In this document: positions 7,960 through 16,079 of the stretch, piece by piece
How positions within the stretch are numbered: the stretch's first letter is position 1
How the letters are laid out: the number at the start of each line of letters is the position of its first letter
Assembly: GCF_016862175.1 (NCBI RefSeq)
Contig: NZ_BOML01000038.1
Location: 62,001 to 126,000, forward strand
Direction: 5' to 3'
DNA: 64,000 bases
Source of the DNA: Paractinoplanes durhamensis
Lineage (GTDB): Bacteria; Actinomycetota; Actinomycetes; Mycobacteriales; Micromonosporaceae
Position numbers and translations under genes: made by a program
The notes under the pieces: model-generated
The model's database searches: none
What the model was told of the DNA's origin: nothing
What the model saw: the letters and a program-made list of their open reading frames with translations, nothing else

Positions 7960-8622
7960 TCAAGGGCACGCACGAAGTCCTTCGCCGCGTCGCAGGAGGC
8001 GACGAAGCCTGCCGTTGTAGGCGGCGCCCGACATTTCCAGACGTGCTCCGAGCTGAGCGGTGGATTCCTCGGGATGCTGGATCCGTACACGGAGCACCTC
8101 GGTTTCGGTGGCCGAGCAGTCGCCACCGGCGAGCAGGGCGACGGCGATCGGAATCGCGCGCGTAGCCATGGCGGCGCGCCGAGTCTCGCGGCCGCCTGTT
8201 CCGTTGCGACGCCCCTGCTCGGAGAGCCACTGCGGGCCGCGGGAGCGCCCACTAGCGGCTGACGCTGCTCCGGCTCTTTCCCCCCGGGCGCTACGCCAGG
8301 CCGGATCATGTGCGGGGCCAAGTTCCGGGCGGTTCAACTCGGCCCGTCGCGAGGCCTGCTGCCGCCGGAGATCACGCTCGCGCCAATCAGCAGGAATGTT
8401 GTCCATGAGCATCTTCTGCACGACGGGGAGATCTCCGGCAACCGCACGGTCCCTCTGGTGGCTGATCCAGCGGCGCGTGCGGTCCCTGGCCTTCTGGGCG
8501 CTGACCCTGGCTGCGTGGTCGACAGGATCGAAATACGGCCCCTCAACGCTGGTGAGCTCTACGGCTGCGAGGTAAGCGCGGCGCCACCTGTCAGGCAGCA
8601 TCCCGACGGTGGAAGTCCCCAT
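7960..8622 (-). CDS. DNA-binding protein with WhiA-like C-terminal HTH
   Basis: 220 residues from ATG 8622, chosen because CGGGAG lies 6 bases upstream (an in-frame ATG at 8655 and a further one at 8802 exist). The N-terminal half is Arg-rich and helical (MLPDRWRRAYLAAVELTS; DRTRRWISHQRDRAVAGDLP). The C-terminal about 60 residues, ATETEVLRVRIQHPEES then LGARLEMSGAAYNGRLRRLL, match the pattern of the WhiA sporulation-regulator HTH (a leucine-rich helix, HPEAS-like turn, LGxxL, and a GxxxRLRRL recognition helix). The LAGLIDADG-like part of true WhiA is not evident, so this is not the housekeeping WhiA. Likely an island-encoded regulator. Confidence 0.55.
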   Translation of the reverse strand: MGTSTVGMLPDRWRRAYLAAVELTSVEGPYFDPVDHAARVSAQKARDRTRRWISHQRDRAVAGDLPVVQKMLMDNIPADWRERDLRRQQASRRAELNRPELGPAHDPAWRSARGERAGAASAASGRSRGPQWLSEQGRRNGTGGRETRRAAMATRAIPIAVALLAGGDCSATETEVLRVRIQHPEESTAQLGARLEMSGAAYNGRLRRLLRRGEGLRACP

Positions 8623-9146
8623 TTTCACTCCCGGATCTGGCTCGTACTGGGTCATTGATCGCGGGCCCAAACGTGAAATACCCGCGATTGGTGCCCAATC
8701 TTCTATCACGGGAAGCTCGGCACGATCGAGCGCATCATCCGTTTGGTGGCGCTGCACCCATGCGTTATACGGGCGATCAAACCGGTTGGCGCCAGTGGGC
8801 ATCTGACGAGCTGGCGGTAGTGCCCGGCACTACCGGCGCCTGAGGATCGTTCGCGTATGGGTGCACCACTCGCAGCGGCAATCCCCCAGGCACGCCAACG
8901 AAAAGAACCGCTCTGAACTGCTAGAAGAAGCAAGAATGGAGACCTTTGGAAAGCTGATCGACCCGCTGTCGCACACCCGGTTGGTCGACCACTTTTGTGT
9001 GACTGCGAGAAATGGCTGTAGCTGGTTAGCTTCTTTCAGCCCACCGGGGCCAGGGAATTGCGGATCAAGATTATCTGCTGACCCGGCCGACGCACGTGGC
9101 GCCGCCCCAGACAGTTGAGCAGCCCGACATTTGAGAGGTACCTGCG
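8623..9146. other. Intergenic region upstream of the secreted trio
   Basis: About 520 bases between the divergent WhiA-like gene (minus) and the secreted-protein operon (plus). No credible gene is seen. The last part contains the ribosome binding site GAGAGG (9133-9138) for the TTG start at 9147. The region is large enough to hold divergent promoters, but no clear -35/-10 pair was identified by eye. Confidence 0.5.
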
Positions 9147-9647
9147 TTGAGGATCAAGAAGAAGACCGTCGCCGTCGTTGTCGCCGCCGCGATCGGCTCC
9201 GTGGCCGTCGGTGGTGCTGCTTGGGCCTGGATCGCGGCCACGGGTAGCGGTTCCGCTTCCGCCACGACCACCGCTACGGCCGGAACGGTGGCCCTCACCG
9301 GGTCCGCGACCATCGCCGACTTGGACACCCCGGCGCCGGTCACGATCAACGGCACAGCCACCCAGAACAACCGGCACATCAGCACCGTGACTGTCTCCAT
9401 CAACGCCTCGACGTCGTCGGGCCTGCCGGCCGGTTGTCTCCCGGCCTGGTTCGAGGTGCGTCAGGGCAGCGATCCCTTCGGGGCCTCGGTCACCGTGACG
9501 CAGCCGCACACCTTCGCGGTCGGAGGCACCGAAGAAACCAACATCGTTACGGGCGTTCAGGTCCAGTTGAAGAACGTCGACGCCGACCAGAGTGCTTGTG
9601 TCGGAAGCGGCCCGCTCACCAATCTCCTCACTCTCTCTGCTTCTTAG
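9147..9647 (+). CDS. Secreted protein with SipW/TasA-like N-terminus (copy 1)
   Basis: 166 residues from TTG 9147; GAGAGG sits 8 bases upstream. Basic N-terminus, a hydrophobic segment (VAVVVAAAIGSVAVGGAAWAW) and then a Ser/Thr/Ala-rich stretch with TAGTVALTGSATI. This order (signal helix ending in Ala-x-Ala-Trp, then a beta strand) is shared with the next two genes. It resembles SipW-dependent signal peptides of TasA/camelysin-like surface proteins. The rest is beta-rich with two cysteines (GCLPAWFE, SACVGSG). No catalytic motif. It probably forms an envelope or extracellular structure with its two neighbours. Confidence 0.7.
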   Translation: MRIKKKTVAVVVAAAIGSVAVGGAAWAWIAATGSGSASATTTATAGTVALTGSATIADLDTPAPVTINGTATQNNRHISTVTVSINASTSSGLPAGCLPAWFEVRQGSDPFGASVTVTQPHTFAVGGTEETNIVTGVQVQLKNVDADQSACVGSGPLTNLLTLSAS

Positions 9648-9709
9648 GGTCCCGCCGGGCGTGGCCGGCCACCAGGTCGGCCCCGCCCGACGTGAGAGGA
9701 GGACTTGCG

Positions 9710-10234
9710 ATGTTTGAGGTTCGTGTTCCCGCCACCAGGGCAGCCGCCCGGAGAGTGGGCATCGTGACGGTCGCCGTTCTCGGCGCCCTGACCCTGACGG
9801 TGTCCGCATATGCGTGGATCAACGCGGGTTCCTCGACTGGCAACGGAACAGTCTCGACCGGCGGACCCATCAGGTCGGTTGAGATAGCTGGTCCCAGCCC
9901 CATCGTTCTCGCCTTGGACCAGCCGGTCGACCTCTCCGGGGCGATCGTCAACGACAACACCTTCAAGATCTCGATCGCCAGGATCAAGGTGACGATCACG
10001 GGGATCAGGCCGGCCAGTCCGGCCTGCAGCATCACGCCGGGAGTGAATTTCTTCCTCACCGACGCGGTCGCGAATCCCGGCCAGTACTTCACGGCAGATG
10101 GCAGCTCCGGACCAGGTGCCGGCATCGGCGACTGGCAGGGCGGAAAGATCGAATTCCGCAGCAGCCCCAACTTCGATCAGACCCCATGCCTGAACAAGAC
10201 GATCAGTCTGCGCTACACGGCCATAGCACCGTGA
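9710..10234 (+). CDS. Secreted protein with SipW/TasA-like N-terminus (copy 2)
   Basis: 174 residues from ATG 9710 with the strong site GAGAGGAGG just upstream. After a basic start comes GIVTVAVLGALTLTVSAYAW, then INAGSSTGNGTVSTGG and a beta-rich domain. That domain has cysteines in SPACSITPG and TPCLNKTI, probably one disulfide. The AYAWI...TG.G.V motif matches copies 1 and 3. It is 62 bases after copy 1 and 18 bases before copy 3, so all three form one operon. Function unknown; a surface or fibre component is inferred from the signal type only. Confidence 0.7.
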   Translation: MFEVRVPATRAAARRVGIVTVAVLGALTLTVSAYAWINAGSSTGNGTVSTGGPIRSVEIAGPSPIVLALDQPVDLSGAIVNDNTFKISIARIKVTITGIRPASPACSITPGVNFFLTDAVANPGQYFTADGSSGPGAGIGDWQGGKIEFRSSPNFDQTPCLNKTISLRYTAIAP

Positions 10235-10252
10235 GCTGACAAGAGGTAACTG

Positions 10253-10753
10253 ATGAGACTTCGTCCGAGGAAGGTACGACGAGCCGGGTGGCTCGTTGTA
10301 CTAGCGACCGCGAGCCTAGCCGCGACGGCTGCGGGGGCCACGGCGTACGGGTACATTACCCCCGCCACGTCCACCGGCTGGGGCGTGGTCGCCGTCTCGG
10401 GCGATATCGATACGTCGGAGTCGCCGTCGCCCTCTCCATCTCGGTCGACACCGACGGAGAGCGCCTCACCGTCCACGATCACGCCGTCCTCGCCTCAGCC
10501 GCCGCAACAATCTCCGGCCCCCACGCTGCCGCCAGCCAGCGCGTCCGACGACGTCGCGGATGTCGAACAACTGGTTTCCCCACCAGCGGACGAGGCAACC
10601 TCCGGCGGAACAATACCGGAGAAACCAGCGCCGAATGAACCATCGTCAACTCCGTCCCCACAGCTGTCATCCCCGGCCCCGACCCCGACACCTTCAGCAT
10701 CCGCCAGTACCGAAACGTCCGACCCGGAAGCCCTGGACACTCCAATCCCCTAA
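10253..10753 (+). CDS. Secreted Pro/Ser/Thr-rich protein (copy 3)
   Basis: 166 residues from ATG 10253, with AAGAGG upstream. Basic start, signal helix WLVVLATASLAATAAGATAYGY, then ITPATSTGWGVVAVSG. These match the N-terminal module of the two preceding genes. The remaining 110 residues are a low-complexity Ser/Pro/Thr/Glu-rich tail without cysteines or a sorting motif, like a wall-spanning stalk. It is the last gene of the operon; the next gene is convergent. No sortase or SipW-type peptidase gene is seen nearby. The short shared N-terminal module with divergent remainders suggests tandem duplication. Confidence 0.65.
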   Translation: MRLRPRKVRRAGWLVVLATASLAATAAGATAYGYITPATSTGWGVVAVSGDIDTSESPSPSPSRSTPTESASPSTITPSSPQPPQQSPAPTLPPASASDDVADVEQLVSPPADEATSGGTIPEKPAPNEPSSTPSPQLSSPAPTPTPSASASTETSDPEALDTPIP

Positions 10754-10924
10754 TACGCAGCAGCCGCCCCCGCATGACCGGTGTCGTTAGCGCGTCGCCC
10801 CGGAAGCCGCCAAGAGACCCTGGCGAACGTGAGTTGTCAAACGACAAGTGCCATCGCCGGGGACCCCACTCGACGCGGGCTCACCGGTCCCTATCCCCAA
10901 CGCACGAGATAGGGCGCCGCCTGC

Positions 10925-12478
10925 TCACAGGTGTTGTCTGATCCAGGTGAGGCAGTCGCGGTCGACCTGTGCGAACGGTTTGCCGTAGATCTTTCGGGAG
11001 GCTGCGTCTTCCTTGGTGGCTTCGCGCAGGACGAGGTCGGTGAAGTGGAACATGGCGGCTTCGCCGTAGCGTGCGGCCATGCAGCTGGTCGCGGCGTAGC
11101 CCATGGCATACAGCCCATCCACGGAGTTGCGTTCGCTGCCGGCGCGGACCGAGCTGGCCATGATGGAGCGCGGCGGGTTGGAGCTGCGGAAGGCGCGTTG
11201 CAGCGTGGAACGGTGGTAGGTCTGCTGCGCTGGGCGGCCGTTCTGCCCGATGTACTCGGCGATGCCTTCGCGGAGCCATTGGTTGCGGTCGTTGAAGAGG
11301 AACTCGAGGGGGTTGTCCGGGGGTTGGGCGCCGATCATGGTCAGTACGTGGCCCATCTCGTGGCGGATGACGATCTGGGCGTCCTCGGTTCCGTCGAGGA
11401 CCTGGCTGGCGTGCAGGACGACGTCCATGCCGGTGCCGGCGACTTCCCAGGCGTAGCCGATGGCCCATTCCGGCTGGTCGCCGTTGAACCAGGTGGCCCA
11501 GTCGTGGTCGTCGGCGAGGAAGATCCGGTAGCGGTCCTGGGCGGTGCGTAGGTGGTTGCCGAAGCGGTCGATGTCGACGGCGGCCTGGTCCGCGAGCGCA
11601 ATGACCTGTGGAATGTCCGCGGCTCGGCTGGCGGAGGCGGCTACGACGACGCGTTTGCCTTCGGTGATGACCAGTTGGTCGTCGGCCCAGGGTGCGCCTT
11701 TGACGTTGTAGATGGTGGTGGGGTTGAAGTCGACGACGGAGATGACCTGCCGGCCGCCGGCGGTGGTGAGGGTGACCCGTTTGACCATTTTCGGCTGGTT
11801 GAAGGCGGTGGGGCAGGGGCTGCCTTGGAAGCAGTAGGAGAAGCCGACGTAGAAGTCGGTGCCGCCGACTTCTCCGGGTGGTGGGACGGCGAGGGCTTCG
11901 GCGTGGTTGATCCTCATGGCGCGCAGGGTGCGGAACAGGGTGCGGTACTGCTCGCGATACTGGGGCTGGGACGGATCGATCAGGTCGAGCCATGCCTGCT
12001 CGTTGTCGCCGAGCAGCGCGTCGACCTGGGCCTGGGCGATCTTCCAGGCCTGGTCCTCGGGATCCAGCGGTTGTCCGCCGCCGGTGGCTGAGGTCGCGGT
12101 GGTGGGCTTGTCGGGTGCCGAGCCGATGGCCTGTACGGCGATGACACCGCCGCCGACCAGGATCACGGCGGCAGCGGCCAGGGCGATGAAGACCCGGCTG
12201 ACACGTCGGCCTCGGCCCGTGCCGGGGCCGGGTTCCCCGCTTCCGGCAGCCCTTATTGGAGTGGCGGCAGGGTTCGTGGCCGTCGTCGGGGTCCTGACCG
12301 GTCCGGGGGAGTAGGCAGCTCCGCGAATGGGCGCCGCAACGGGGGGAGCTGACGCAGGAAGGTCCGCGCGCTGGCCGGCGGTGTCAGCGGGATCGTGTGC
12401 CGCAGTGCCGGGGTGGTGGGGGTCCCGCTGGTTTTCGGCTGGTGTTGGCCGCATCCACTGGTGATGGTCGTCAGTCAT
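10925..12478 (-). CDS. Membrane-anchored HExxH metallopeptidase-like protein (paralogue A)
   Basis: 517 residues from ATG 12478 (AGGGGACC just upstream). Residues 1-90 are a Pro/Ala-rich cytoplasmic tail, followed by one TM helix (VFIALAAAAVILVGGGVIAVQ) and an extracytoplasmic part. The extracytoplasmic part is an NTF2-like alpha/beta domain (QAQVDALLGDNEQAWLDLI) followed by a gluzincin peptidase domain with IRHEMGHVLTM and the downstream glutamate in WLREGIAEYIG, the zinc-site pattern of peptidase MA-like families. Six cysteines may form disulfides. It is paralogous to the gene at 12662-14110, which lies upstream on the same strand. Substrate unknown; a cell-envelope role is inferred. Confidence 0.8.
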   Translation of the reverse strand: MTDDHHQWMRPTPAENQRDPHHPGTAAHDPADTAGQRADLPASAPPVAAPIRGAAYSPGPVRTPTTATNPAATPIRAAGSGEPGPGTGRGRRVSRVFIALAAAAVILVGGGVIAVQAIGSAPDKPTTATSATGGGQPLDPEDQAWKIAQAQVDALLGDNEQAWLDLIDPSQPQYREQYRTLFRTLRAMRINHAEALAVPPPGEVGGTDFYVGFSYCFQGSPCPTAFNQPKMVKRVTLTTAGGRQVISVVDFNPTTIYNVKGAPWADDQLVITEGKRVVVAASASRAADIPQVIALADQAAVDIDRFGNHLRTAQDRYRIFLADDHDWATWFNGDQPEWAIGYAWEVAGTGMDVVLHASQVLDGTEDAQIVIRHEMGHVLTMIGAQPPDNPLEFLFNDRNQWLREGIAEYIGQNGRPAQQTYHRSTLQRAFRSSNPPRSIMASSVRAGSERNSVDGLYAMGYAATSCMAARYGEAAMFHFTDLVLREATKEDAASRKIYGKPFAQVDRDCLTWIRQHL

Positions 12479-12661
12479 TTTGGGTCCCCTGTGATTTGTG
12501 CTGAGCCGCCACGGTGACGACGGCGAGCCGTCAGCCGCAGGCCCGTCGATCGACTGGCCTGTGGCCGTGTTATGCCGTCGGCAGCTGCGAGCCGGGCGGG
12601 CGGCGCGCAGCGGCACGCGGCATCGGTTCGGCGCATTAACCCGTCTCGGTCGGTTAGTGGA

Positions 12662-14110
12662 CTATCCGACGGTGGTCTTGAAGTAGGTGGTGCAGGTCTT
12701 TTCGACCGCGGCGAAGGAGCGGTCGAACGCGTGCCGGGCGGCCTGCTCGAGGCTCTCACCGTCGCGCAGCTTGGCGGTGACGAAACGCATCGTCTTGGTC
12801 TGGCCGTAGCGGTCGGCCATGCAGGCGACGGCGAGGTAGCCGTAGCCGTACAGCCGATCGACGTCGGTGTCGGTGGAGTGATCGTCGAGCGGGGCCAGCA
12901 GCAGGGTGGTGGGGGCTGCGCCGGCTCGCCGCAGTGCCGCCACCCGGCCGGTGGATGCGGGCGGCGTGGGGGTGTGGGCGATGTACTCGGCGACGCCTTC
13001 TTCCAGCCAGGAGTCGATGTCGAAGACCGCGTCGGCGGTGTGGTCGGTGCCGCCGAGGGTGACGACGTGCCCGAACTCGTGCCGCAGGATCTCCACCAGG
13101 TCGCCGCGGCCGGGCGCAGCGCTCATCTTCACCACGACGTCGGCGCCGAGCTTGCCGGTGGGGCTGGCGTACCCGGCGGCGTAGCGCGGCACCGTACCCC
13201 AGGCTGCCCATTCGTTGTCGCCGGCGAGGTAGACGCGGTAGCGCTGTGGTTTGTAGCCGGTGTCACCGGCGAACCGGTCCGCGACCGTGGCGGCTTGGTC
13301 GGCGGCGGCCACTGCCTCGGCCATGCGGCCGGTCTGGCCGGCCGGTGCGGCCACGACCACCCGTTTGCCGCGGGCGAACATGAGTTCGGTGTTCTGCCAG
13401 GGGGTGGGCCGGTAGTACTCGGTCGCCTTGACGGCGACGATCCGGTACGCCCCGTCGCGTTTGTCCAGGCGGATGCGCTGGCCGATCGCCGACCCGATAC
13501 GCAGCGGGTCAGTGCGGGAGTCGTATCGGGTGCACGTGGCGACCGCGACGCAGTAGCCGATGGTGAAGTCCAGCTCGATCCAGCTTGCTCCCCAGTTCTC
13601 GTACGGTCCGGGCGAGGTCACGAAGTACTCCCAGCCGCTGACGTCCAGCGCCCGCATCGCCGTGTACAAGCGGCGGTAATAGTCGCGTAGCTGCGGCTGG
13701 GCGGGGTCGACCGCGGCAAGCCAGCCCTGCTCGTCACCGCGCAGCAGCGCGGCAGCCTGGGTGTCGAGGGCTTTCTTGGCCGCCGGCCAGGAGCCTTTCT
13801 TGCCCTGCTCGGTGGCCCACTGGTCGACCTTGGCCTGCTCCCGTGCGGTGGCGTGATCGACGTACCAGTTCCGGAAGACGACCGTGCCGGCGCACAGCAG
13901 CAGCACGGTCGAGACGATCCCTGCGACGATCCAGTCCCGGCGTCGCCGCCGAAGCTGCGCCTGCAGCTCGTCAGGATCAGGTTGGACCTCGCCGGGGTTC
14001 GGCTGTTCACCGATGTCGTCGTGGGCCGGTTCCGGTCGGGTGATCTCGCCGGGCCTCCAGGACGGTGTTCCCGGTTTGGCCCAGGCCGACGGCTGGTGTT
14101 CGTCGCTCAT
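12662..14110 (-). CDS. Membrane-anchored HExxH metallopeptidase-like protein (paralogue B)
   Basis: 482 residues from ATG 14110. Cytoplasmic tail, one TM helix (WIVAGIVSTVLLLCAGTVVF), a domain with ALDTQAAALLRGDEQGWLAAVDPAQPQLRDYYR that parallels the same region of paralogue A, and a C-terminal peptidase domain. The zinc motif is ILRHEFGHVVTL with the third ligand glutamate in WLEEGVAEYIA. The two paralogues share domain order and the C-terminal MADRYG/MAARYGxxxMxxFxT segment but are diverged overall. They lie in the same direction with a 183-base gap, so separate promoters are possible. Role unknown. Confidence 0.8.
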   Translation of the reverse strand: MSDEHQPSAWAKPGTPSWRPGEITRPEPAHDDIGEQPNPGEVQPDPDELQAQLRRRRRDWIVAGIVSTVLLLCAGTVVFRNWYVDHATAREQAKVDQWATEQGKKGSWPAAKKALDTQAAALLRGDEQGWLAAVDPAQPQLRDYYRRLYTAMRALDVSGWEYFVTSPGPYENWGASWIELDFTIGYCVAVATCTRYDSRTDPLRIGSAIGQRIRLDKRDGAYRIVAVKATEYYRPTPWQNTELMFARGKRVVVAAPAGQTGRMAEAVAAADQAATVADRFAGDTGYKPQRYRVYLAGDNEWAAWGTVPRYAAGYASPTGKLGADVVVKMSAAPGRGDLVEILRHEFGHVVTLGGTDHTADAVFDIDSWLEEGVAEYIAHTPTPPASTGRVAALRRAGAAPTTLLLAPLDDHSTDTDVDRLYGYGYLAVACMADRYGQTKTMRFVTAKLRDGESLEQAARHAFDRSFAAVEKTCTTYFKTTVG

Positions 14111-14402
14111 CGCAGAAGGATCCCCCGGGCGGTGATGGACAGCTGTGACGCGGACGCGATGCACCGCCTTGCTCCGGCCGCACTCACCGGGCGACCTTCG
14201 CCGGCGCGGCTACGGTGTGCTGACGTCCGACGGCCGCCAACAGTACCGAAACGATCGACAAATATAAGTACGCACGCGCGTACCCGTTGCACAGGACCCA
14301 CTGGGCCCGAAGTCCCCGCAGGCCGGACAGCGCGCACCATCGGGGCCGCCCAGCGGGCCGCCGCGTGGACAGTCACGGTCGGCGGAAGCTCGTTCGCTGG
14401 GG

Positions 14403-14430
14403 TTGACATACCGGGTGGCGTCGGCACGAT
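14403..14430 (+). promoter_or_regulatory. Possible sigma70-type promoter for the nuclease gene
   Basis: A consensus TTGACA at 14403-14408 is followed after 16 bases by CACGAT (14425-14430), a weak -10. The transcript would start about 80 bases before ATG 14515. The rest of 14111-14400 contains no gene. Confidence 0.35.
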
Positions 14431-14514
14431 GGGTTGTCTGGTACGCATTGCAGTCTTCTGTCCGTGACGACGTTGGCGGCAACTCATGATCAGCGGAATG
14501 CCGAGGCTGACTCG

Positions 14515-15489
14515 ATGGCTGCATTGACCCGCCACGGCACGCCGGTGGCCTCGGTGTTCGATCTGCTCGGCGCCACGGAGAACGACCTCACGGCGGCACT
14601 GGGGTTCACGCTGGCCCGGGCGCCGGCGCTGCTCGAAGCTGTCGTACGACGGGTATTTCCTGGTGCGACCGCCGCTGACCTGGACGCAGCCTCACTCGCG
14701 GTGGAGGTGCGCGGCGAGGTCGGGCGTACCGACCTGGAGATCACCCTCCCCGGGGCGCTGTTGATTGTCGAGGCGAAACGCGACTGGCTGCTGCCCACCC
14801 ACGCGCAGCTCCGTGCCTACGCACCACGCGTGCGTAAGCGCGGCGACGGCGCACTCATCACGCTGTCGCAAGCGAGCAGGGAACTCGCACAGCTGCAGAC
14901 TCCCTCGCAGGTGGACGGGGTGCCGGTCATCCACGTGAGCTGGCGGGACGTGCTGACCGACCTGCGTGCCATCCGCGTCGAACGCCGGGGTCAGGAGCGG
15001 CTCTGGCTCGACCAGCTGAACACCTACCTGCGGAGAGTGGTGCACTTGAGGCCCGTTGCCGACAGCTGGACGTACTGCGTCGTACTCAACGACGAACGCC
15101 CCGGTAACGGCGGCGACCACACCTTCCGCGAGTTCGTCACCGACGAGCACGCCTACTTCCATCCCTACGGGGTCGGCGGCTGGCCGACCGAGCCACCGAA
15201 CTTCATGGCATTCCGATGGCACGGCGCAGTACACCGTATCCACCGCGTCCTGCGAGCCGACGTTCTACCGAGCCTGCTCGACCGCTGGCCGGATATCCCC
15301 GCCACCGCAGACACCGTGCGTCCACACGCCGTCTACGACCTGGGCCCACAACTCCCGCCCACCGAGCCGATCCCCAGCGGAGCCTCCTACCGGGCCTCGC
15401 GCCTGTGGGTACTGCTCGACCAGCTTCAGACGGCACCGACCCTGGCCGCAGCCCTCGCCGGCAGCAAGAGCCTCGCCGACACCGACTGA
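14515..15489 (+). CDS. Stand-alone PD-(D/E)XK nuclease-like protein
   Basis: 324 residues from ATG 14515 (GAGG about 9 bases upstream; the frame is open to 14434). Residues about 60-110 hold the nuclease signature: VEVRGEVGRTDLEITLPG with the acidic pair, then LLIVEAKRDW as the E-x-K strand, followed by helix HAQLRAYAPRV and a beta strand ALITLSQAS. The C-terminal 150 residues contain DSWTYCVVLNDER and a tail-end FMAFRWHGAVHRIHRV segment of unknown fold. It is not preceded by a helicase or methylase. It could be a solitary defence nuclease; biochemical specificity cannot be read from the sequence. Confidence 0.65.
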   Translation: MAALTRHGTPVASVFDLLGATENDLTAALGFTLARAPALLEAVVRRVFPGATAADLDAASLAVEVRGEVGRTDLEITLPGALLIVEAKRDWLLPTHAQLRAYAPRVRKRGDGALITLSQASRELAQLQTPSQVDGVPVIHVSWRDVLTDLRAIRVERRGQERLWLDQLNTYLRRVVHLRPVADSWTYCVVLNDERPGNGGDHTFREFVTDEHAYFHPYGVGGWPTEPPNFMAFRWHGAVHRIHRVLRADVLPSLLDRWPDIPATADTVRPHAVYDLGPQLPPTEPIPSGASYRASRLWVLLDQLQTAPTLAAALAGSKSLADTD

Positions 15490-15740
15490 GCGACCCCCGC
15501 GACCGCCCCCCGAACCTCAGTTTCGCTGCCTTCGCGCCCGCACAGCGGGACATGAGAGGTGTGCAGGCGAGGTCGGAGAACCTCGCTGCCGCCGACACCC
15601 CTGGCAAGCAGGCGTGCCCGCTCCAAGGGTCCGCGGCGATCGGCTGCGTCGAGCGATCCATGCCCGCGATCAGTAACGATCGATGAATCGGCGGTTGACG
15701 ATGTTCGTTACCCTAAGCGTTCGACGGAGGGGGACCGGAG

Positions 15741-16079
15741 TTGGCGGGCGAGGTCGAGGCCGTTCCCGATTCACTCGCGGGGGCGGCGCAGACACTGCAC
15801 GACCTGGCGCACGATTTGCAGGCCGGCCAGTTCGACCTGTTCCTGCTGGACTGGGCGAAGGACCCGGCGAGCCATCCGGAAATGGCCAGTGCGATGCGCC
15901 GGTTCGGCGAGTTCGCCCACGACCAGTACCAAGACGTGGTGGCGTTGCTGTCCGCGCTGGCCACCAAGGTGCAGGACTCCGCCGTCGGGTACGGCACGAC
16001 CGACGACGCTGTGGCCCAGGACTTCACGGCGTTCCTGACCGGGTCAACCTTCCAGCCGGCCGACCAGCGGACCAGGTAG
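15741..16079 (+). CDS. WXG100-like small helical protein
   Basis: 112 residues from TTG 15741 (GGGGGACCGGAG upstream). Two amphipathic helices (DSLAGAAQTLHDLAHDLQAG; ASAMRRFGEFAHDQYQDVVALLSALATKVQDS) around a central segment with FLLDWAKDP give the size and helix-turn-helix hairpin expected of ESX/WXG100-superfamily proteins, although a strict WXG triplet is absent. Its TAG stop shares a base with the GTG start of the next gene, showing translational coupling to the large helical partner. It probably acts as the small partner or chaperone of an exported complex. Confidence 0.65.
   Translation: MAGEVEAVPDSLAGAAQTLHDLAHDLQAGQFDLFLLDWAKDPASHPEMASAMRRFGEFAHDQYQDVVALLSALATKVQDSAVGYGTTDDAVAQDFTAFLTGSTFQPADQRTR

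Noticed and set aside
7960..8622. Housekeeping WhiA
   Set aside because: Only the C-terminal HTH resembles WhiA; the N-terminal endonuclease-like domain and the usual neighbours are missing.
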